Of a stretch of DNA of 64,000 nucleotides, positions 1 to 13,700 are shown one piece after another. The DNA comes from Auanema rhodensis. Taxonomy: Eukaryota > Nematoda > Chromadorea > Rhabditida > Rhabditidae. Both the position numbers and the translations under genes were made by a program. The DNA is taken from assembly GCA_964057225.1 (NCBI GenBank), contig OZ059898.1:8370001-8434000 (forward strand), given 5' to 3'. The notes below the pieces were generated by a model. That model was not told the DNA's origin. It ran no database searches and saw only the letters and a program-made list of their open reading frames with translations. Numbering within the stretch: position 1 is the stretch's first letter; the number at the start of each line of letters is the position of its first letter.

Positions 1-39
1 TCTTGCCGGATGAAACGAATAGCCGAAATGATGCAATGA
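1..39 (+). CDS. Possible C-terminal end of a gene entering from the left (partial)
   Basis: From base 1 the + strand reads S-C-R-M-K-R-I-A-E-M-M-Q and then TGA at 37-39. The next 950 bases have no long frame, carry two TGTACATA words (about 715 and 955) that match the Pumilio/FBF (PUF) RNA-binding consensus, and end in AATAAA near 991. That is the layout of a last exon with a long 3' UTR. Only 12 codons are visible, so the protein cannot be named and this could be chance. Confidence 0.2.
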   Translation, partial: SCRMKRIAEMMQ

Positions 40-1010
40 CGTGACTGAAAGTCATTGTATTAAATGGCTGTGCACCGTCCATCCAGGAGATGTTCATTTT
101 CAGGGGAAAAAAAGAAAGAAAGGAAGATCATTGTCATCAAACAGCTCGATGAAAATTCGAAATATGGCCTTACAAGCTATAATTCATTCGAACATATTAT
201 TCGTTTTTTTTTGGAAAGATTACAAGAGAACATGGAGACAATGACAGCGAGAATTGAAGAGAAAAAAGCAGCGGAGAGTTATAAATAGAAAGAGAGAAAA
301 CGAAAAAATACGTGAAATTGAAAGCAGGAAGATTTCAAATATATTGGATAAAAAAATCAAATTGTCGATGAATTTTGGGTGTTAAAAAAATGAAATCAAA
401 TGCCATATATAGCATATGTATGTGTATAGTTTATGCGGTATGGCAGCCACGAGATCGTCTATGATTTGAGCTTGACCAAGTTTCTTTGAAAAATGTTGAG
501 TGTTACCAAGTTTAACGATAGCTAAAAGCTGTAGATTTCGATTGAATAACATATTCTTTTATAGTTTATAAATAAGAATATTGAAATAAATTACAAATAT
601 GAATAGTTATAAGTAGAATAACTAACTAGATGAAATGAACACGATAGTTGTAGTACATGAGAAAAGGAAAAAAATATATATAAATGCCCCCTCCCCCTAC
701 TTAGTATTAGAGTGTACATAAGAGAGATGGAAAGGAAATTGTCAAAAAAAAAGAAAGAAAACAGGGCTTATAGAGAGAGATGGAATGAGAGCGAGAATGA
801 GATAGAGAGATGGAGGGAACGTTAGAGTTTTGTCAGTGAAATAGCCATTTATGGAGTTCGATGGGCAAAAATGTCCGATCTAATAATGGAGCGGTGTTCG
901 TTGTACAGCACATGTAGTCATTTTAAACCTTATAGTTATGAGCTACCTTGTCTGTACATATGACTAAGAAAAGGCTGTTGTAGCAATGAAAAAAAGAATA
1001 AATTACAAAG
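40..1010 (+). other. A/G-rich non-coding stretch, possible 3' UTR
   Basis: No convincing coding frame. Purine tracts (around 727-815), two TGTACATA words that fit PUF-protein sites, and an AATAAA polyadenylation signal near 991 suggest a 3' UTR read on the + strand. This is inference from motifs only. Confidence 0.25.
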
Positions 1011-4000
1011 AAAATTCTTTATATCTTAGTCTGTTTCTCTCATATACATAAGTATTATATCTTCTCTCTTTTCGCACCATCCTTTATCTGCTCAATTGAC
1101 TGGAAGAAATGAAGTACGTTCGCCTTCTTGGAACATTGAACATACCATAGATGAATAGTTGACAAGTAAAAGATAATAATAGAAAAGAATAACATTTTCT
1201 CTAGATTTTTTAAAGAAAAAGGAATGAAATACTAATTAGTTTTCAAAGTTTAAAAGTTGAAATATAGAACTAACCTTATGAGAACATACATTGTTGACAA
1301 TTAACATTTTATGTTGTTGAGTTAAAAGATTCACAAAAGGAATGTCTGAAATAAAATTAATTAAGAAAGGCAAAAAACGACTTTAAACGATAAATGAAGA
1401 AATTAAGTAGGCATGTTAAGCATGTAGAGAACATTAAAGACTAAAGCTTTATGGAATATATGGTGGAGCATAAAACAAGTCAATAAGAGCTAATTAGAAG
1501 ATATTAAAGTTTAATAAGGAAAAGTGATGCTAATTATAAGTTTTGATGTTGATGGGCCAGATTTCGTTTAAAATCTAAGAAAATAGCTAGTTAGTGACTG
1601 AGATAAAGAGAGAGAGAGAGACATATGTGTGCAAGCTGAAGATGAAGCTGGTCAGTTGCTGATTCATCATTGGTACAGACCAAGCCCAGATGTCTGTTAT
1701 ATTAATATAATTAATTATATAATAACTACAGATAGAATGTTTGAAGTTATATGAATATATATATATATATATATATATTTCTTATGAAAACAATATCTTT
1801 CGTGAAAATACATACATATTTATGTTGATATACATAAGCATGCTAATAATTATATACAAATTCTTTAGATCAGTATAACTAATATTATACATTCAGATTA
1901 ATATAGTTAAAAATATTATATGTATTTATATACATATAATTATCCACGTGATATAGTATAATTTTATAATTAACGTTTAACAGTGCTTAGGACACTAAAT
2001 GATGTTGTTCAATGATGATAACATTGGTGATGGCGATGGCGATGATGATGATGAGACAATAATGTTGTATATAAGATGAAGATGGCTGTTTATTATACGA
2101 AAAAGGTAAACAATTTGCTAGCCGATACTAATAACCTTTTTCGGCGATTATCCAAGCTAATAGACCGTAATGAGAGGTGTTGGTTAAAGAAAGTACAAAG
2201 AGAAATAAGGAAACAGAGAGGAAATTGAGAGAGAGGGAGTGAGAAGAAGAAAAAGAGTTATACCGACTATAATAGTAGTTATAGTTATTTAAATGGAGTA
2301 CATTACTATATTACTATATGTATAAATTACTTTTGAAATCTAAGCTGACCCTCTCTCTCTACCACTTAAGATCGTTTAGAACTATTAATTGGCGGTAAGG
2401 TCTTAAATACATTTTCAAATATAGATAAACTTGAATTAAATATTCAAATTATATTACACAATAATTCAAATGTATAGTTAAAGAAGAAAGAGAATAATAG
2501 AAAAAACTGTGAGTTTTACATAGAAAAGTCATAAAATCACAATGATATGACTGTATATAGTATATAGATCAAGTTGGCCATTAGCTAAAACTTTATATAT
2601 GTTTACAACTTTTTACTATATATATATATGTATAAATATAGTTGCCAATAGCCTAATGTGATGTAACGGATTGAGCCATAAATTGAGAATCACAATCATC
2701 TCTTTGAATAACCTAAAGAGAGAGAGAGAAAATGAGTTCAATATACTACTATTAGTAAGAGAAAAGAAAAATAAATTGAATCTGGAGAACCTTCCATTCT
2801 TCTCTCTTTCTCTGTATCTCTCTTTCTGTATCTTGGTATTAGTTACTCACTCATCATGTACTAGTTGAATGAAGGGAACACAAACTGCCGGATTAGTCAT
2901 AGCCTGTTCCTGATCCAAGTAGCAATGGATTTCAAGTAGAACAACTTTTTGTGAGTTAGTGGTCAGTAATGATATATATATATAGTATACTATACAAGAT
3001 AATTAATTATATGAAATAGTACCATGCTAAATATTATAAAAAATTGTCACAAAAAAAAATGAAAAGTCGGCAAGGTGAGGCTAAAAAGCGATAAATATCT
3101 CTAATGCGTCTATTCCCAGATAGTTAAGACTATTATTATGATTTTTGTGATCACTCTCTATTTCTATTACTATTTCTCATATGGCTATTTCTTTCTATAA
3201 CTACATGATAGATGTATATGTCACAAGCCAGCCGGTAATGAAGTACTGAAGAAGTACTTCCACATCTGATTGATTGTTCGTCATCATCATCAGACGACAA
3301 GCCGACATGTTGTTTCTGCAAGAAGTGTGCCGACAGACAGAAGCTGCTGAAAAATGGCTCTGTGATCGTTTTATCCGACATAGCTCAGTAATTTCTGCTC
3401 ATCGAGCATATTACAAACAGGGATTAAGAGAAATATGTTTGCATTAACTTCCAAGTATTCTAAAATATTTTGATATCTATCTCTATTATATAACGAAGGA
3501 TTTCATTCTAACCATATATGTTATAAGATTGAAAAAAAAAGAAATTAATTATATAACATATGTATAATCTACTATCTATAATAAATTTAATGAGTATTCA
3601 TCAAATTGAATTAATAGTAGACATACAGAAATGGAGAAAACATGAAGGTGAGCAACAGATAGATGTCACTGTAACCAGAAAATGAGAAAGAGAGCATAAC
3701 AAGGTAAATAAATAAAAAGAAAAAAAGAGAGAGAGAGAGAGAGAGAGAAATGGAAAGGCAGATAACAAAGAGAGTAAAAAATATTCTTCCTTGGATCATT
3801 CCACACGATGCCTTAATGGGTATGTTGTGTTGTATCCTTGAGAGCGAATTACCTAACAGGTGACATGTCTACTGTCAACTCTTCTAATGATATTTATGGA
3901 ATCATGAAGATTAAGTAATTTTATATTATATACTAAGATATGTAAAAATTTTGTTGAAAATCGTGTACCAAGGGACAGTTGAATGAATGCTAGATTGAAT

Positions 4001-4728
4001 GAAATAGTTGGATATTCAGATGCTGGACAAATGTTGCTCATTTTCGTCAAACGAATTGCGAAAAATATGGCTTAATAATCGTAGCCAGTGTTCGTTTTCT
4101 TCTTTTCTAGAAGTTCTGATTTTAAGTCGGAACTATTGCTCAACAGATAGCCAATTCGGCTCATTAGGTTGGCTCGATTGACCAAGGCACAAGCCGTCAG
4201 ATATAACTGAATAACGTCCGAAAATAGTTGCGAATTCATTCAGCTAACTTGGCTAGCATCACGGATAGTAGCTAGTCGCATAGTTAGCTGAACTGTGAAG
4301 AAATAGCCATCAACTTACATGATTATGAAAACAAGTTGCATTATTATAATGTTTTGATGATGAAATGAGTTGCATAGATGAAAAAAGCTTTCAACCTGCA
4401 AAAAGCAAAAACTTCGAAGTTCCCGAAAGACTATAAAAAGATTATTTTGTTTGCAATATGCTAAGAAAAGAGCGGAAAACAAAGAAAAAGCGCCATCCGA
4501 TTTACAATGAATTTAGACAATAGATATATATATTATATATTGTAGCTAACAACCTTTTTTTCCGTGGTCAATCATTATTTCCGCTGAAAAATATTATTCT
4601 CTAAGATCTAACATCAATGCTTCTTGACCAAGAACAGGTTTCAATTTTATACGTGAATTATATAAAACTGGCATAGAATTAGAAAAAAACTACGCAACAT
4701 CTAGAATTTCAATGCCATAATCATCACA
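1011..4728. other. Gene-free AT-rich stretch with simple repeats
   Basis: No gene seen. It contains an (AT)n tract at 1755-1778, GAT-rich repeats at 2014-2064, GA tracts near 1608-1620, 2216-2250, 2716-2736 and 3727-3749, and many stops in all frames. A 49-codon open frame with a Cys cluster lies at 3242-3391 and is discussed under findings. Confidence 0.6.
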
Positions 4729-4801
4729 GCCCGGTTAGCTCAGTCGGTAGAGCACCAGACTCTTAATCTGGCTGTCGCGGGTTCGAGCCCCGCATCGGGC
4801 T
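4729..4801 (+). tRNA. tRNA-Lys (anticodon CTT)
   Basis: A complete cloverleaf of 73 bases. The acceptor stem GCCCGGT (4729-4735) pairs with ATCGGGC (4794-4800) with one G-U pair, and 4801 is the discriminator. The D arm is GCTC...GAGC. The anticodon stem CCAGA/TCTGG (4755-4759 and 4767-4771) encloses loop CTCTTAA, giving anticodon CTT at 4762-4764. The T arm is CGCGG/CCGCA-like around GTTCGAGCC. There is no intron. A TTTT run at 4808-4811 fits RNA polymerase III termination. It decodes AAG lysine codons. It stands alone in the desert with no other tRNA nearby. Confidence 0.96.
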
Positions 4802-5217
4802 TTAAGGTTTTGCATTTTTAGAATGCATACTTTTGTATTTTTTGTACAAAAACACAAACAAATACATTCTGAATGTTTACATTTTGCATATATAGCACAA
4901 AAAAATGTAGAATTATAAAACGCTAATTATGTTCATGTTGTGAAAGCATTTTGCTTACGCATTAGAGGTACCAGACGTAGCTGGAAGGTCAACAGCCATC
5001 GTAAATCATGGAAAAAGGTAACATATGTTTTAAATCAGTGGCAGAGCAGATACCCACATTACCGCTTATTACGGTTCCTTAATCAATAAAATATGTTTGA
5101 ATACTAACTATGTGTGAATAATGCAGTTAGAATAGTTATTTTTCAATTATATATTGGCTATTTAGATAACAACAGCTGTAACGCCGATATGGTACAATAG
5201 CTGTCTGCTTGTGATGC
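4802..5217. other. Spacer after tRNA-Lys
   Basis: Apart from the Pol III terminator nothing recognisable is seen; ordinary AT-rich sequence. Confidence 0.5.
4808..4811 (+). terminator. RNA polymerase III terminator of tRNA-Lys
   Basis: TTTT starts six bases after the discriminator base, with a second T run at 4815-4819. Both fit Pol III termination on the + strand. Confidence 0.7.
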
Positions 5218-5733
5218 TTAAGTATTACCAAATTGGGTGGCAAGGATGGATGGGATGAAGGGAAGTGCACCATGTCCTGTTCTAGATAAAATCGGAATTT
5301 GAAGGCGATTTATGGGCAGTTGGTTGGCAATCAGTACTTTAAGAGGACAGTTCTTCCGGAAAGAGAGCGTATTCCAACAAGAGAAATAGACAGGGTGCCA
5401 CTGGTCAACTGTGCATATAGGAGATTTAAGGAAAACAAATGTTGCTTTGTGTGATTTAGTTGATGGGGCTTGTATGTCAGTCAATCTGACATATATGTGG
5501 AAAATTGTGGAAGAATATCCGAGGGTGGAATTTGAAATATACAAGACAATTAGGATATTGAAAAGATTTAACCTAGACTGGATAACAAATAGAGCAAAGT
5601 TTAGGCTCAGACATAAATACTTCCCAACAAGATGGGTGGCGAAGAGCTGAGCCGGAAGCGCAGAATGCAGCACAACATTTACTATTGAGTGGATAAGTAA
5701 CAAGATATTTAAAATTGCTAAATGCACATTCAT
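5218..5733 (-). CDS. Doubtful single-exon open frame, 171 codons, unrecognised
   Basis: The longest uninterrupted frame in the window runs from an ATG at 5733 to a stop at 5218 on the - strand. The product would be hydrophobic at its N-terminus and matches no family I know. The opposite strand is also open from about 5390 to 5650, and that product (with words such as WKIVEEYPRVEFEIYKT) reads more like ordinary protein. The patch is richer in GC than its surroundings, which lengthens open frames by itself. It may be a decayed gene or transposon fragment on either strand; real coding is uncertain. Confidence 0.2.
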   Translation of the reverse strand: MNVHLAILNILLLIHSIVNVVLHSALPAQLFATHLVGKYLCLSLNFALFVIQSRLNLFNILIVLYISNSTLGYSSTIFHIYVRLTDIQAPSTKSHKATFVFLKSPICTVDQWHPVYFSCWNTLSFRKNCPLKVLIANQLPINRLQIPILSRTGHGALPFIPSILATQFGNT

Positions 5734-8700
5734 GGATTGTGGCCTTTAGTCAATAGTTCGCAAAAAATCAAGAAACGACTCATTCATTCTTCGTTATAAG
5801 AGTATTAATACTAAAAAAGATAGAAGTTGACTATTTGAATTGCTTGAAGAACTCAGTAGGAGGTCAGCACGACTATTATAAGGAGAAATGATTATAAAAC
5901 TACAAAATTTCTTTTTTTTTTGGAAGAAAGAAAAAGAAGAGATGATAAGACGAATAATACGATTTTAGAGAGGATTTCTTCTCCTTTTCCGTAGTCGTCA
6001 AAGAACAATTCTCTGAAGTTATTTACTTCGCTCTTTTCCTTTTTTAATCTCTACTATTTCCTGTTCTTTTTTTATCGAAATTCTGTTGTAATATATAAAA
6101 TATATAATTAAAAAATAATTTGAATCTATTTGAATAATAAGAGACTCATAGAGATAAACAAGAATTAAATACAATACCACATGTTTTCCGGATGTTAAGG
6201 TGTTACTTTGACATGAATCATGAAAGGTATGAACATTTCATGAAATCTGTAAACCAAAAGATTTAAGAAGTGAATACAGAGTTTTAGACCTAATCGATTA
6301 TTCATTACCTTGATATAATTAAGCCAATTATAACATATATAACAAGAGGATTATATTGCAAGTGAAAAATCCGAAAACGCAAAAGAGAAATATGAATTTG
6401 AAATTCTTAGTGTTACCTTACCGTCACAATCTCATCAAGAGCTTATTTTCAAACATGTTGTTTGATAAATACAAAAATTGCGACGAAGAATAAGTTGTTA
6501 CATCTTAACTATATCAAGCCAAACTTGCAAAATATTTCTTTGTAAATGGGTATGACAGGGATTAGGAAAAACAGAAAACGAATAAACAAGGAAATATTAA
6601 AATGAAATTGAAGCATAAAGCTTAATGTCGCGCAGGCATCAGTATCTCAAAATCTGAAATCGCTAGGGAATTCTAGTAGTAGAAGAAGCAGTATGTAGTC
6701 TAAAGGGAGTGTGGGGTCAGATTGCTCAAGAATGAGATGATGAGAATAAAGCAGAGACATTCAGATGAACTGAAAACGATTTGACAAACACGGGAGAGGA
6801 TAATGTGAGAGAAGGAAGCTAAGAGACCCAGCTGCAATGTTAGATGAGCGTTATGTGAGCCGGAATGCGCAGGAGGCCTGATTGTAGTTTGTTAGCTTTC
6901 AGTATGAATGATGTACCTTTAAGATTGTAGAGTGGACTTGGGTGGCCCATATTAGATAACTTCAGTCAGTCTAATAGATAGAGAAAAGCTCATGGTTAAG
7001 GCGGAAAGCTGAGGAAATAATTGTTGGTAATCCATCTAAATGATCTCATGTGCTCATATATGCTTGCTGGCAGACAGTTGTCACGGCATCTGTCTTTTAA
7101 ACAAGGCAGAAAGCCTAGTCCTATCTCCCTATTGAGCATAAAAGGGAGAAATCAGCTTGAACTATAGAGAGAAAGAGAGAATGCGAGAAAGAGGGAGAGA
7201 AAACGGAAAGAGTTAGATGAATATCAGTGAGTTGTAAGCATAGCTCATATTAAAGTGAAAACTATGTCATCCATCAAGCCTAATTCCATAAGCGAAGCAA
7301 AGATTTCAATTTGTGTCTGACAGACAGAACATGACATTGGCGAATATTACTTGATCGGGAATAGTTTTTTCAACTAAAAACCGTTCAATATCATTTTTCT
7401 AATATATAAATAGAAAAAACAAGAGTATGATATTCTGTATCAACAAGCTGATACATGTTTACAAACTTAAAAAGTAGTCGTTTGAAATACAGTATTTCTA
7501 AGTGGATTGTGTAGGCGCCTGAATTGAAATGTTCGAACGGTATGCGACGAACAAGATGTTCTATTGACAGTTTTTGAATGACTTTAGGTCGAACAAGTTA
7601 ACTAATGTTCTGCTAGAATAACGTTTTTTGACAACAGAAACATTAGTTGTTGCTTTTGACATCAAGCTATACTGAGAGAGACAAAAAAAAAGAAATTTGA
7701 TCAACTCTATGATTGGTTGAGCTCAATGAACATACAATATCTCTCAGCTTCTTCACACGTTTTCAAGATGCCGATATGTGTTTCAACAGTTGAGGTCAAG
7801 CAAAGAATGGGCTGAGAAGTTCTTATTGTGCAGATGAAACGTACAAATATGGCACCATCTATCAATAATGATCAAATGAATAGGAAAAAGCAAGCAATCT
7901 CAGTAGGTGAAGAAGCATTATGTATATATTTACATAGTATTGCTTTATTCTCCATATCATAGAAATGACTAGACAAGTGAGTCGGAAAGTACATTGAACA
8001 GTTGTACCATTCGAAATAGAGATGTTAATTATGTTACGAGAAAAAAAAGGGTAATTGATACCTTAGTTTTTTTATTGTGATATGATGAGTGAGAGAAAAA
8101 GAGTGAGAGATGGGGGTAAAAGAGAAAGAGAGAGAAAGAGAAAAGGGTACAGATGAGAAAGGCGATGAACTGGAAAAAAGAGTGACTGTAGAGAAGAGTA
8201 CTGAAGTGACGTTGAATATCAGATATCCCTCTTTAGAAACTTTCCCAAATTGAGAGAATATGATATAGTAGACGACAAAAAGCTATGAAGAAGAAAGGGG
8301 GGGGGGGCATGGTGACTATCTAGTAACAATGTGATAGTAGAACAACTAGTCGAATTTGAAAACTTTTCAAAAATACTTCAGAATACTTTTCTCTTAATCG
8401 AACGATAGCATCCATTATATTCAATATAATATTATTTTGAATAATAGTGTTCTATTTGATATTTGTAATAAAACACGATGTAGAGCTTCCGATGATTTAA
8501 AACTGTATATGGTTTATAACGCATATACATAGAGATCAGAGTATATGAAGAGGTAAATGACAGATAAGACCTAGTTCTCCAGATGCGGAACATTCATACT
8601 CAATTCTTCTCGACCATCCTCAATTACAATGTTCGAGATTTGTATTGTGTTCAAACGCTGTGGGACTTCTAGTATCATCAGCTGCTGACGATAATAGTTG

Positions 8701-11700
8701 GCTGATGGTAGATAGTTGTAGGAGATCGTTTCATCTGAATCTCTACACGAATGCTGGATAGGATTGAGATTTATGTTGGAACAATACAGCGATACTTTAG
8801 CGTTCTGCGATGTTTTGCTTGTTATCGGTGGTCTCAGAAAATATTATACGTCGTCGTCAGTTGAAATGTGAATCCAGGAAAAAGACGGAGAGATGAAAAC
8901 TAATGGATGTTGACCAGACAAAGCTGGTATACTAGGTAGTGGTATGCTTTTTGCTATTAGATAACTTGAGTTTGGTAGTCAAAACAGAAGGAAACAAAAT
9001 ATTTAGCGTAAAAACATCTAAGCAACTAATTGCGATGCCCTATATAACTATATAGCAACCGAGAAATGAGCACTTCCAGAAACGAGTAGAATTCGTCGCT
9101 TGCCCGGTTTGAATATTTGAGTGGTCATCTGAAAAGAAGAGCTCTGTCCGTTTGAAGAATGACAGAGACTCTACGAGAGAATGAGGAAAGGACGAGAGAG
9201 GAAGATGAAAGAGAAATATCGGATACATTCAAAGAGAACGAAGGCTGGGTTACGGAAAAGGTCCGTACTACTTGCCTACATTGAAGAACGGAAGAAGTCA
9301 TGATGCGGCTCAGTGAGCTGGTGAGGCATGGAGAGTGATCCTGCCGTTCATCTCAAATTTCTTCGGCCATAGAAGCTGTACTTATTTTTATGCTGCCAGC
9401 ATTTCAAACATCGGCTTTGTGAGATATTGTAGCTACTAGGTTGGTAGGAAAGTTAATTCATTCTGACGTTGATAGAGCTTAAAAAATGTGCTCAGATGCT
9501 GTTATCGTAACTATAACTCATAAGAATTTAAAATTCCTAATTTTATTTGAAGAACGTAAAAAATAGAATTTTTAGGATGGATGAGAGAAGCTTAAGTGAA
9601 CGCCAACAAAGAAAAGAATAAAGCTAGAAAAGTCCAGTAGAGACTTGCTACCGATATCAATGAAACAAAGATATTTGAGAATCAAGAATAGTGGAGCTAG
9701 AAAAGAACACATTTAACTTCAGCTTACTCGATACAGCATATTACGAAGTTAGTTTAAGCTCATTTTGCATCTATAAACAAGAAAATCATAAAGACGTGAA
9801 GGATGAGACATAAACCTGCCACGAACACTTGCAAAAGCTAGTAAAATCAAAACCACATTTGAGCTTCTCATTGTATAGTGAAAATGAACTCAGATGACAA
9901 TTATGAGAGAGGGCAAAAGTATTAAAGAAGGAGAATATGAGAGAAACAAGAGAAACAATAGCGATAACATATGGTTTTGCAAGGAATCATAACTATATGA
10001 TGTGGCCGTTTTTTCCCGGAGAATGCAGAAAACTTAGTATATGAAATGAGAAAGAATGGCATCAGATTAATGAATTTTGAACAGCTTTCTAAGCAGCGAC
10101 GTGAGAAAATAGTGAATAGAGAGTAGAAAAAAAATCAGGATAAGTTGTTTGCAAGCGACTTTCTCGGGTGAAGAAGGTGAGAGATTGAGTAGGACAGACA
10201 TACATAAATATATACATGTAGAATTCCTCTGGAATGGACTAAACTTTGACATGGTTTATGTCAGTGTTAGAGAGAGAGGGAGAAAGTCTAGAAGCAACAA
10301 GTGAATAGATGGAGAAAGATTTAGAGGCGACAAGAACCAAATTATTGAAATGAACCAATGCTTACAGCTGAGACAACAGGAAACGACAAGAACTAAATCT
10401 GACGCCTGGAGAACGGCATACCGCTCCCTCAGATTTTCTTGACATCAAAGGTCAGGAAATCTGGCTAAACCTGTCATTTTCGTTGCGGGAATAAAGACGT
10501 TTCTGTTTTGGAAAGCTAGTTAAAATAATTAAACCTGCATGATATAAGGTAAATTCGTTGAATATAATGATAGGCATACGTTGTATTGCATTAAAACTAA
10601 AGTCATTCATGAAAATAACAATATTGAGACTTGAGAGATAGGTACGACACAAAAGATTTGTATCATAATAGATAGATAGTAATTCTACCTATGTTTTCAA
10701 TACTTTCCTATCTCTTATAAAATCATAATATATCAAACAAATAGAAAAAAGAATCAGTAATTAAAAATAGTTGGCGTTTATGGTCCAATAGAAAATCATA
10801 ATGTAAACGGTGGAGCTGCCAGAAAGAGCAAAAGAAAGGAGATGCACACAGACAACTCGATGAAAAGGCCTCCAGAAAGAACAGGGCATAGAAAATGTGA
10901 TGCAGTGCATGGCAAAGAGAATGAGAAGAGATTTGTATTTTATACCAAATGAACAAGACATAAACTGACTATTTGGCAGGGTAGTGCTGCTCAGCCAACT
11001 GTAAGATTATAGTCAGAAAAGTGAACAATGAAGATGAAAACAAGAGAACTAGATTAAGGACTCGACCATTAGGTATATAGAATATAATATATAAGGTAGA
11101 TTGCGCATCATCAACTATATATTTTTCGACATTTTTCATAATCAGTAGGAAAAAACAGTCTGAGTGACCTAGACAGTTGAGGTCACGAGAGAGAATGTTC
11201 AAAATAAATTGGCGGAAGCCGACAGTAGGAAGATGGGTTAGCTTACTTTATGCTATATATATATATATATATTTGTGTGTATGTACATGTGTATACAAAA
11301 AAGATTGTAGGAAGCAGTAATACTTACTTGAATAGTTCTATATCGGTTATGTATGTCGATTTTTTGGTTTTTTATTTAATTACATGGACAAAATCATAAG
11401 AGCTACTTATAAGCGTTCGAGAAATGTATCCATCTGGACAAATCAAGATTCTTAATAGAAAATTGAATTGAGTAATGGAACTTCAATATTTTGTAAGTTT
11501 GATGAGTCGTATAAACGAAGTGTTGCATCGGTTGAACCAATTTACAACAGCTACGGGATTAGATGATTCCTAACCATTTGTCAGCCTGATATGCTAATAT
11601 GGATAAGCTATACATCAAATATGTAGCTAAGAATAGTTAATTCTCATATAAGCATGTTACATATTTCTATATATACATATCTACATGTATGTGTTATATT

Positions 11701-13700
11701 ATATTTATACGTATAGTAAAACCAATGAAATAGTTTAATCTTTATATGAAATTGGTTGACGTGAGTGATATTTGAATGAACAAAGAAAAAAAACTTTTCA
11801 AAACTTTTTCAAACAAAACTCCGGAATTGCTAGCCCAATGGGTGGATTCATGTCCTTCAAAGTTAGCTATTTGCTTAGTGGTCTGATTTTGAACGACCAT
11901 ATCTAATTAGATTTAGCAACACATATCTCTCTCTCTCTCTCTCTCTTTCACTTTCACTCTTACCTCTTTCTCTATATCTATCTATAAACATTTTTCTCAC
12001 TTTCCTTACTTATCTTATACAATTATTGTTGGTATGATTAAACAGATATCTAACTCATATTAACCATTCGTATGACCATGGCCACCGTGAGACAAATTTT
12101 CTCTACGACTGGTTGTCCATTCGTTAACCGAACCGAAATCGGCGGCAACTAAGCAATATTTGAATTTTGTTTGCTAAAATAGTCATAAAGATCCAGCCTA
12201 TACAGTAGCACAATAATATATTATAACTTTTAGGGCATGGCATAAACATATGAATGAAGATATTAGACTTCGTCATTCATTTCATTTCAAATATTCGAAA
12301 TATTTGTCAAATAACACATAAAATTAATAAACATTAAGTATATATTTGATTATTTTGTAAATACTATAGATATATAAAACATTGAACGCACGGGGGGGGG
12401 GGGGGGGTATTTGAATATCTGAGACAAGGCAGGAAGATTTTCAAGAATAGTAAGTTAACGAATACTTTTTACGCATGACAACATAGAATATTATAAAATT
12501 CCGTATAATATCCTTCTAGACTGGATAATATCCCATTTTCGAACAATATGGAAGAAAAAAGGTTAAAAGTCAAGGTATTAGGAAGGAAGTTCTTAAAAAG
12601 GATTTTTTAAATTTTCAGGCAAATCAGACAGTAATATTGTTCGTCTACGAGCATAAGAAACATCTATTATGTAGCTTAAATGCTTGTAATGTAACAATAA
12701 ACATGAATGATGTGCTAAAATACAATAAAGTAGGGTCTAATCCGATGTGCTCATCGTAATGGTTAAGGGCAGGGTTAGTCGTTATTTGGCCACTTACTTA
12801 GTCAAGTGCTTCGACCGAGGTTACATGGCTAAGATTTGCAAGATCGAATAACGACACGCTGACGCTGATAGGCAGCAGAAAGCCAAGCATGGACACCGTA
12901 CAGATGTTACATCTTCTCATCTCCCTCAAAATGGGTGATGTAACTGCATGTGAGAAAGGCAATAACGGTCAGATTATATAATCAGTATCTCAAATTTCCA
13001 TGGAATACTACGTATTCGGGCTCTGATTTCATGACATACCTTATGTCTCTGTTTTTTCTTGTATTTATTTTCTTCATAAATGCATTATTATTGAAATATA
13101 GTACGAGCATTCAATAATACGTGAAAATCACTTAAAGAAGAAAATATATTTAGAAAGGCTCAAAAAAGTGCAATACAGTGATTAAATAGAAAGATAGTAA
13201 GAGGTGAAGCATATAGAAAAGAGAGGGAAAGAGATACACGGGCAGAAATAGAAAGAGGAAAGTGAAGTGAGAGCAAAGGAAGTACTTCGAAAAAGCTACA
13301 GACTTTTTGAGTTTTGCAGCTTCATTCTCAAGGTCAACATGATAATGTTATTTTGTGTGAAAGCTTTTTTCTTAAGTCTAAAAATACAAGATTTATAGTC
13401 AGGGTTCAGTAATGTTTTTGTATTCTTGTAAGCAAAGCAGAAAAAAACCCAACCGAAACTTGTCTCATATATAGAATGTTATGAAAAGAAAAATGATAGA
13501 ATAACTTTAAACGGTCGATTGGACAAGCATATGAGGGTACATTACAATACCGAAATATCTAAACAGCATCTGAAACGAACCATATGAAGGTATGCGGGAC
13601 TGGGCTGAATAGAGAAACGCTTGACTGAGTAGATGGATCATAGGAAGTATTCCAATTAAATGTTAGGACGATACAACTGGCTCGTATGCAGCATTGATAG
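5734..13700. other. Purine-skewed gene desert, part 1
   Basis: No gene or RNA recognised. The + strand is strongly enriched in A and G, with repeated GA/GAA-rich tracts (for example 7160-7205, 8090-8150, 10268-10285). It holds G runs at 8297-8307 and 12392-12407, a (TA)n tract at 11254-11272 and a (TC)n tract at 11926-11947. Short open frames here show no domain or codon pattern I trust. It may be one or more long introns of a - strand gene, because nematode introns are T-rich in the sense strand. Confidence 0.5.
12392..12407 (+). repeat. Poly-G run of 16
   Basis: Sixteen consecutive G in otherwise AT-rich DNA; a second run of eleven G is at 8297-8307. Both have the G on the + strand, in line with the purine skew of the region. 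Confidence 0.95.
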
